Source: Sporosarcina sp. (GTDB lineage: Bacteria; Bacillota; Bacilli; Bacillales_A; Planococcaceae). Taken from it: a DNA stretch of 5,628 bases. The stretch covers positions 1 to 5,628 of the forward strand of contig JARIDM010000112.1 of the NCBI GenBank assembly GCA_029263945.1, given 5' to 3'. Within the stretch, counting starts at the first letter, position 1, and the number at the start of each line of letters is the position of its first letter. Below the pieces are notes generated by a model. It was not told the DNA's origin, did not search any database, and saw only the letters and a list, made by a program, of their open reading frames with translations. Made by a program: the position numbers and the translations under genes. Below are positions 4,221 through 5,628 of the stretch, in pieces.

Positions 4221-5628
4221 ATGAATAGTGAAACATACGCAGTTGTGGATTTAGAAACGACAGGTCATTCTTCTGTTAAAGGTGACCGCATCATTCAAAT
4301 CGCAATTGTCTTAATAGAAAACGGTAAAATCGGAGAGAAGTACGTTCGGTTTGTTAACCCAGGGAAGCAGATTCCGCCGTTTATTCGTCAGTTAACAAAC
4401 ATTTCTGATGAAGATGTAAAAAATGCGCCTTATTTTGAAGCGATTGCCGCTGAAGTAAGAGCTATTCTTGAAGGCACTATTTTTGTTGCACATAATACTG
4501 ATTTTGACTTACCATTTTTACAAAGTGAATTTAAAAGATGTCGAGTAAACGAGTGGGTTGGCAAACAAATCGATACCGTTGAATTATCAAAGGTTATTTT
4601 CCCGTCATCCACGAGTTACCGATTGCAGGATATATCAGAGGAATTAGGTATTCCGCTCCCTTCTGCGCACAGAGCTGACGATGATGCAGAAGCAACAAGT
4701 AAGTTATTATTAAAATGCCACGAGAAGCTAAATAAGTTACCAGAAGAAACGCTAAACTTACTTCACCGAAGGTCATTTAAGTTGAAATCTGACTTGTCGT
4801 CACTCTTTTATGAAGCTTTGAAAAAGGCAAGGGTCAATCGGAGCAGTACTGACTTCTCTACGTTTCGAGGAATTCCCTATCGGACTGTAACAAAAACCGA
4901 AGGATTACAGGCAGTAGATCTTTCTTATCCGCTAAAAGAAGCAGCGAAGACCGAATTGTTGAAGAAAGCTTATCCTGCTTTTGAACGAAGGGAATCACAA
5001 TATCGATTTATGGACGTGGTTCGGGAAACGTTAGCCGAAAAAACGGAAGTGGCCGCTGAAGTACCAACTGGAATTGGGAAAACGATTGCATATTTATTGC
5101 CTTCAGCAATCCACTCCTTTGAATCAGGAAAGCCAGTCGTAATTAGTACATTTACAAATCATTTAGTAGATAAAATTCGCCTTGAAGAACTTGTTAAATT
5201 ACGTGAAATACTTGGCGTAAATTTAAAAGCAACTGTTTTAAAAGGCCGCGAGCAATATATATCCCTTGGTAAATTTGAGGAACTCCTCACAATTTCGGAG
5301 CAATCTTATGATGAGACTTTCACGATTATGCAAATTCTTGTTTGGCTTACCGAAACAACGACAGGTGACTTAGAAGAATTAAACCTGTCGGGAGGTGGAC
5401 AGTTATTTATCGATCGTATTCGTAAACGTTTTAGAAAGATGGCGCCAGATGAACAAGCGGCTGATTATCATCACCGACATATGCAGGAATGCGCCAATTC
5501 AAATTTCATCATCACGAACCACGCGATGCTCCTTGCAGATGTAAACCGTGCAGAACCACTGTTTACGTCTTTAGGTGGGTTAGTCGTCGACGAGGCCCAC
5601 CAACTCGTTCAAACAGCGTCTAGACTTG
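4221..5628 (+). CDS. dinG: DinG-type DNA helicase with N-terminal DEDDh exonuclease domain (3' end outside window)
   Basis: The first 469 codons of a protein expected to be ~900 residues are present, open to the window edge. Residues ~4-165 form a DnaQ-like 3'-5' exonuclease: DLETTG (D10, E12), HNTDFD (D96) and HRADDD (H150, D155) supply the full DEDDh set. A linker leads to an XPD/DinG-type superfamily 2 helicase domain with Walker A VPTGIGKT (281-288), motif Ia-like ISTFTNHLVDKI, FIITNHAMLLAD, and DEAH at 457-460. Motifs III-VI lie beyond the end. The segment between Walker A and DEAH, which holds four iron-sulphur cysteines in E. coli DinG, has only C424. This fits the Gram-positive exonuclease-fused branch (B. 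subtilis YpvA/DinG, S. aureus DinG). It acts on DNA in the cytoplasm, probably in repair, by nuclease action with ATP-driven or ATP-regulated help. The start is fixed by AGGAAG 11 bases upstream and by the promoter. Confidence 0.95.
   Translation, partial: MNSETYAVVDLETTGHSSVKGDRIIQIAIVLIENGKIGEKYVRFVNPGKQIPPFIRQLTNISDEDVKNAPYFEAIAAEVRAILEGTIFVAHNTDFDLPFLQSEFKRCRVNEWVGKQIDTVELSKVIFPSSTSYRLQDISEELGIPLPSAHRADDDAEATSKLLLKCHEKLNKLPEETLNLLHRRSFKLKSDLSSLFYEALKKARVNRSSTDFSTFRGIPYRTVTKTEGLQAVDLSYPLKEAAKTELLKKAYPAFERRESQYRFMDVVRETLAEKTEVAAEVPTGIGKTIAYLLPSAIHSFESGKPVVISTFTNHLVDKIRLEELVKLREILGVNLKATVLKGREQYISLGKFEELLTISEQSYDETFTIMQILVWLTETTTGDLEELNLSGGGQLFIDRIRKRFRKMAPDEQAADYHHRHMQECANSNFIITNHAMLLADVNRAEPLFTSLGGLVVDEAHQLVQTASRL

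Noticed and set aside
4054..4236. 60-codon minus-strand frame (MFHYSLDHQLPVINANKI...)
   Set aside because: It starts inside dinG, has no ribosome binding site, and covers the dinG promoter. The later part (LLDGHAYTALPYEYDDDF) is protein-like, so an old fragment is possible, but I cannot match it to a family.
1..5628. CRISPR array, tRNA or rRNA genes
   Set aside because: I saw no regularly spaced direct repeats, no cloverleaf with a T-loop GTTCRA motif in a proper arm, and no rRNA-like sequence. The structured 5' region is explained by the group II intron.

Overview
The window looks like a low-GC Gram-positive chromosome, most likely from the Bacillaceae or Planococcaceae. This rests on AT-rich codon use, strong AGGAGG-type ribosome binding sites, a TTG start, U-tailed terminators, a DinG with a fused N-terminal exonuclease domain, and a shortened copy of a GC-rich intergenic repeat common in Bacillus relatives. 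No species can be named from sequence alone.

Left part (1-1194): the first ~758 bases are the RNA part of a group II intron without a maturase gene. Domain V (675-708) and domain VI with its bulged A750 are intact by base pairing, and the intron end is placed at 758. A small three-helix membrane protein (794-1048) follows directly, then a perfect terminator hairpin at 1167-1194.

Middle part (1195-2668): a two-gene operon encodes an ECF sigma factor and a one-pass membrane anti-sigma protein of the Sigma_reg_N/Sigma_reg_C type. The genes overlap by 8 bases (TTGAGTGA). The best promoter candidate overlaps the preceding terminator. The membrane protein presumably holds the sigma factor inactive until an envelope signal arrives.

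Right-middle part (2669-4176): a gene-poor zone of decay. It holds a broken gene (2941-3164) that kept its terminator, an intact GNAT acetyltransferase of the BltD (spermine/spermidine acetyltransferase) type at 3300-3746, an internally deleted intergenic repeat (about 3781-3837), and a small zinc-ribbon pseudogene with several in-frame stops (3951-4040). A CGGGTGC-containing motif recurs three times in spacers, each time soon after an intact gene.

Right end (4177-5628): an extended -10 promoter drives dinG, a DEDDh exonuclease/XPD-like helicase fusion cut off by the window edge just after its DEAH box. The cysteines that bind the iron-sulphur cluster in E. coli-type DinG are absent. No wholly new system is visible. 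The least ordinary items are the maturase-less intron, the anti-sigma factor with a very short cytoplasmic part, and the cluster of decayed genes and spacer repeats.
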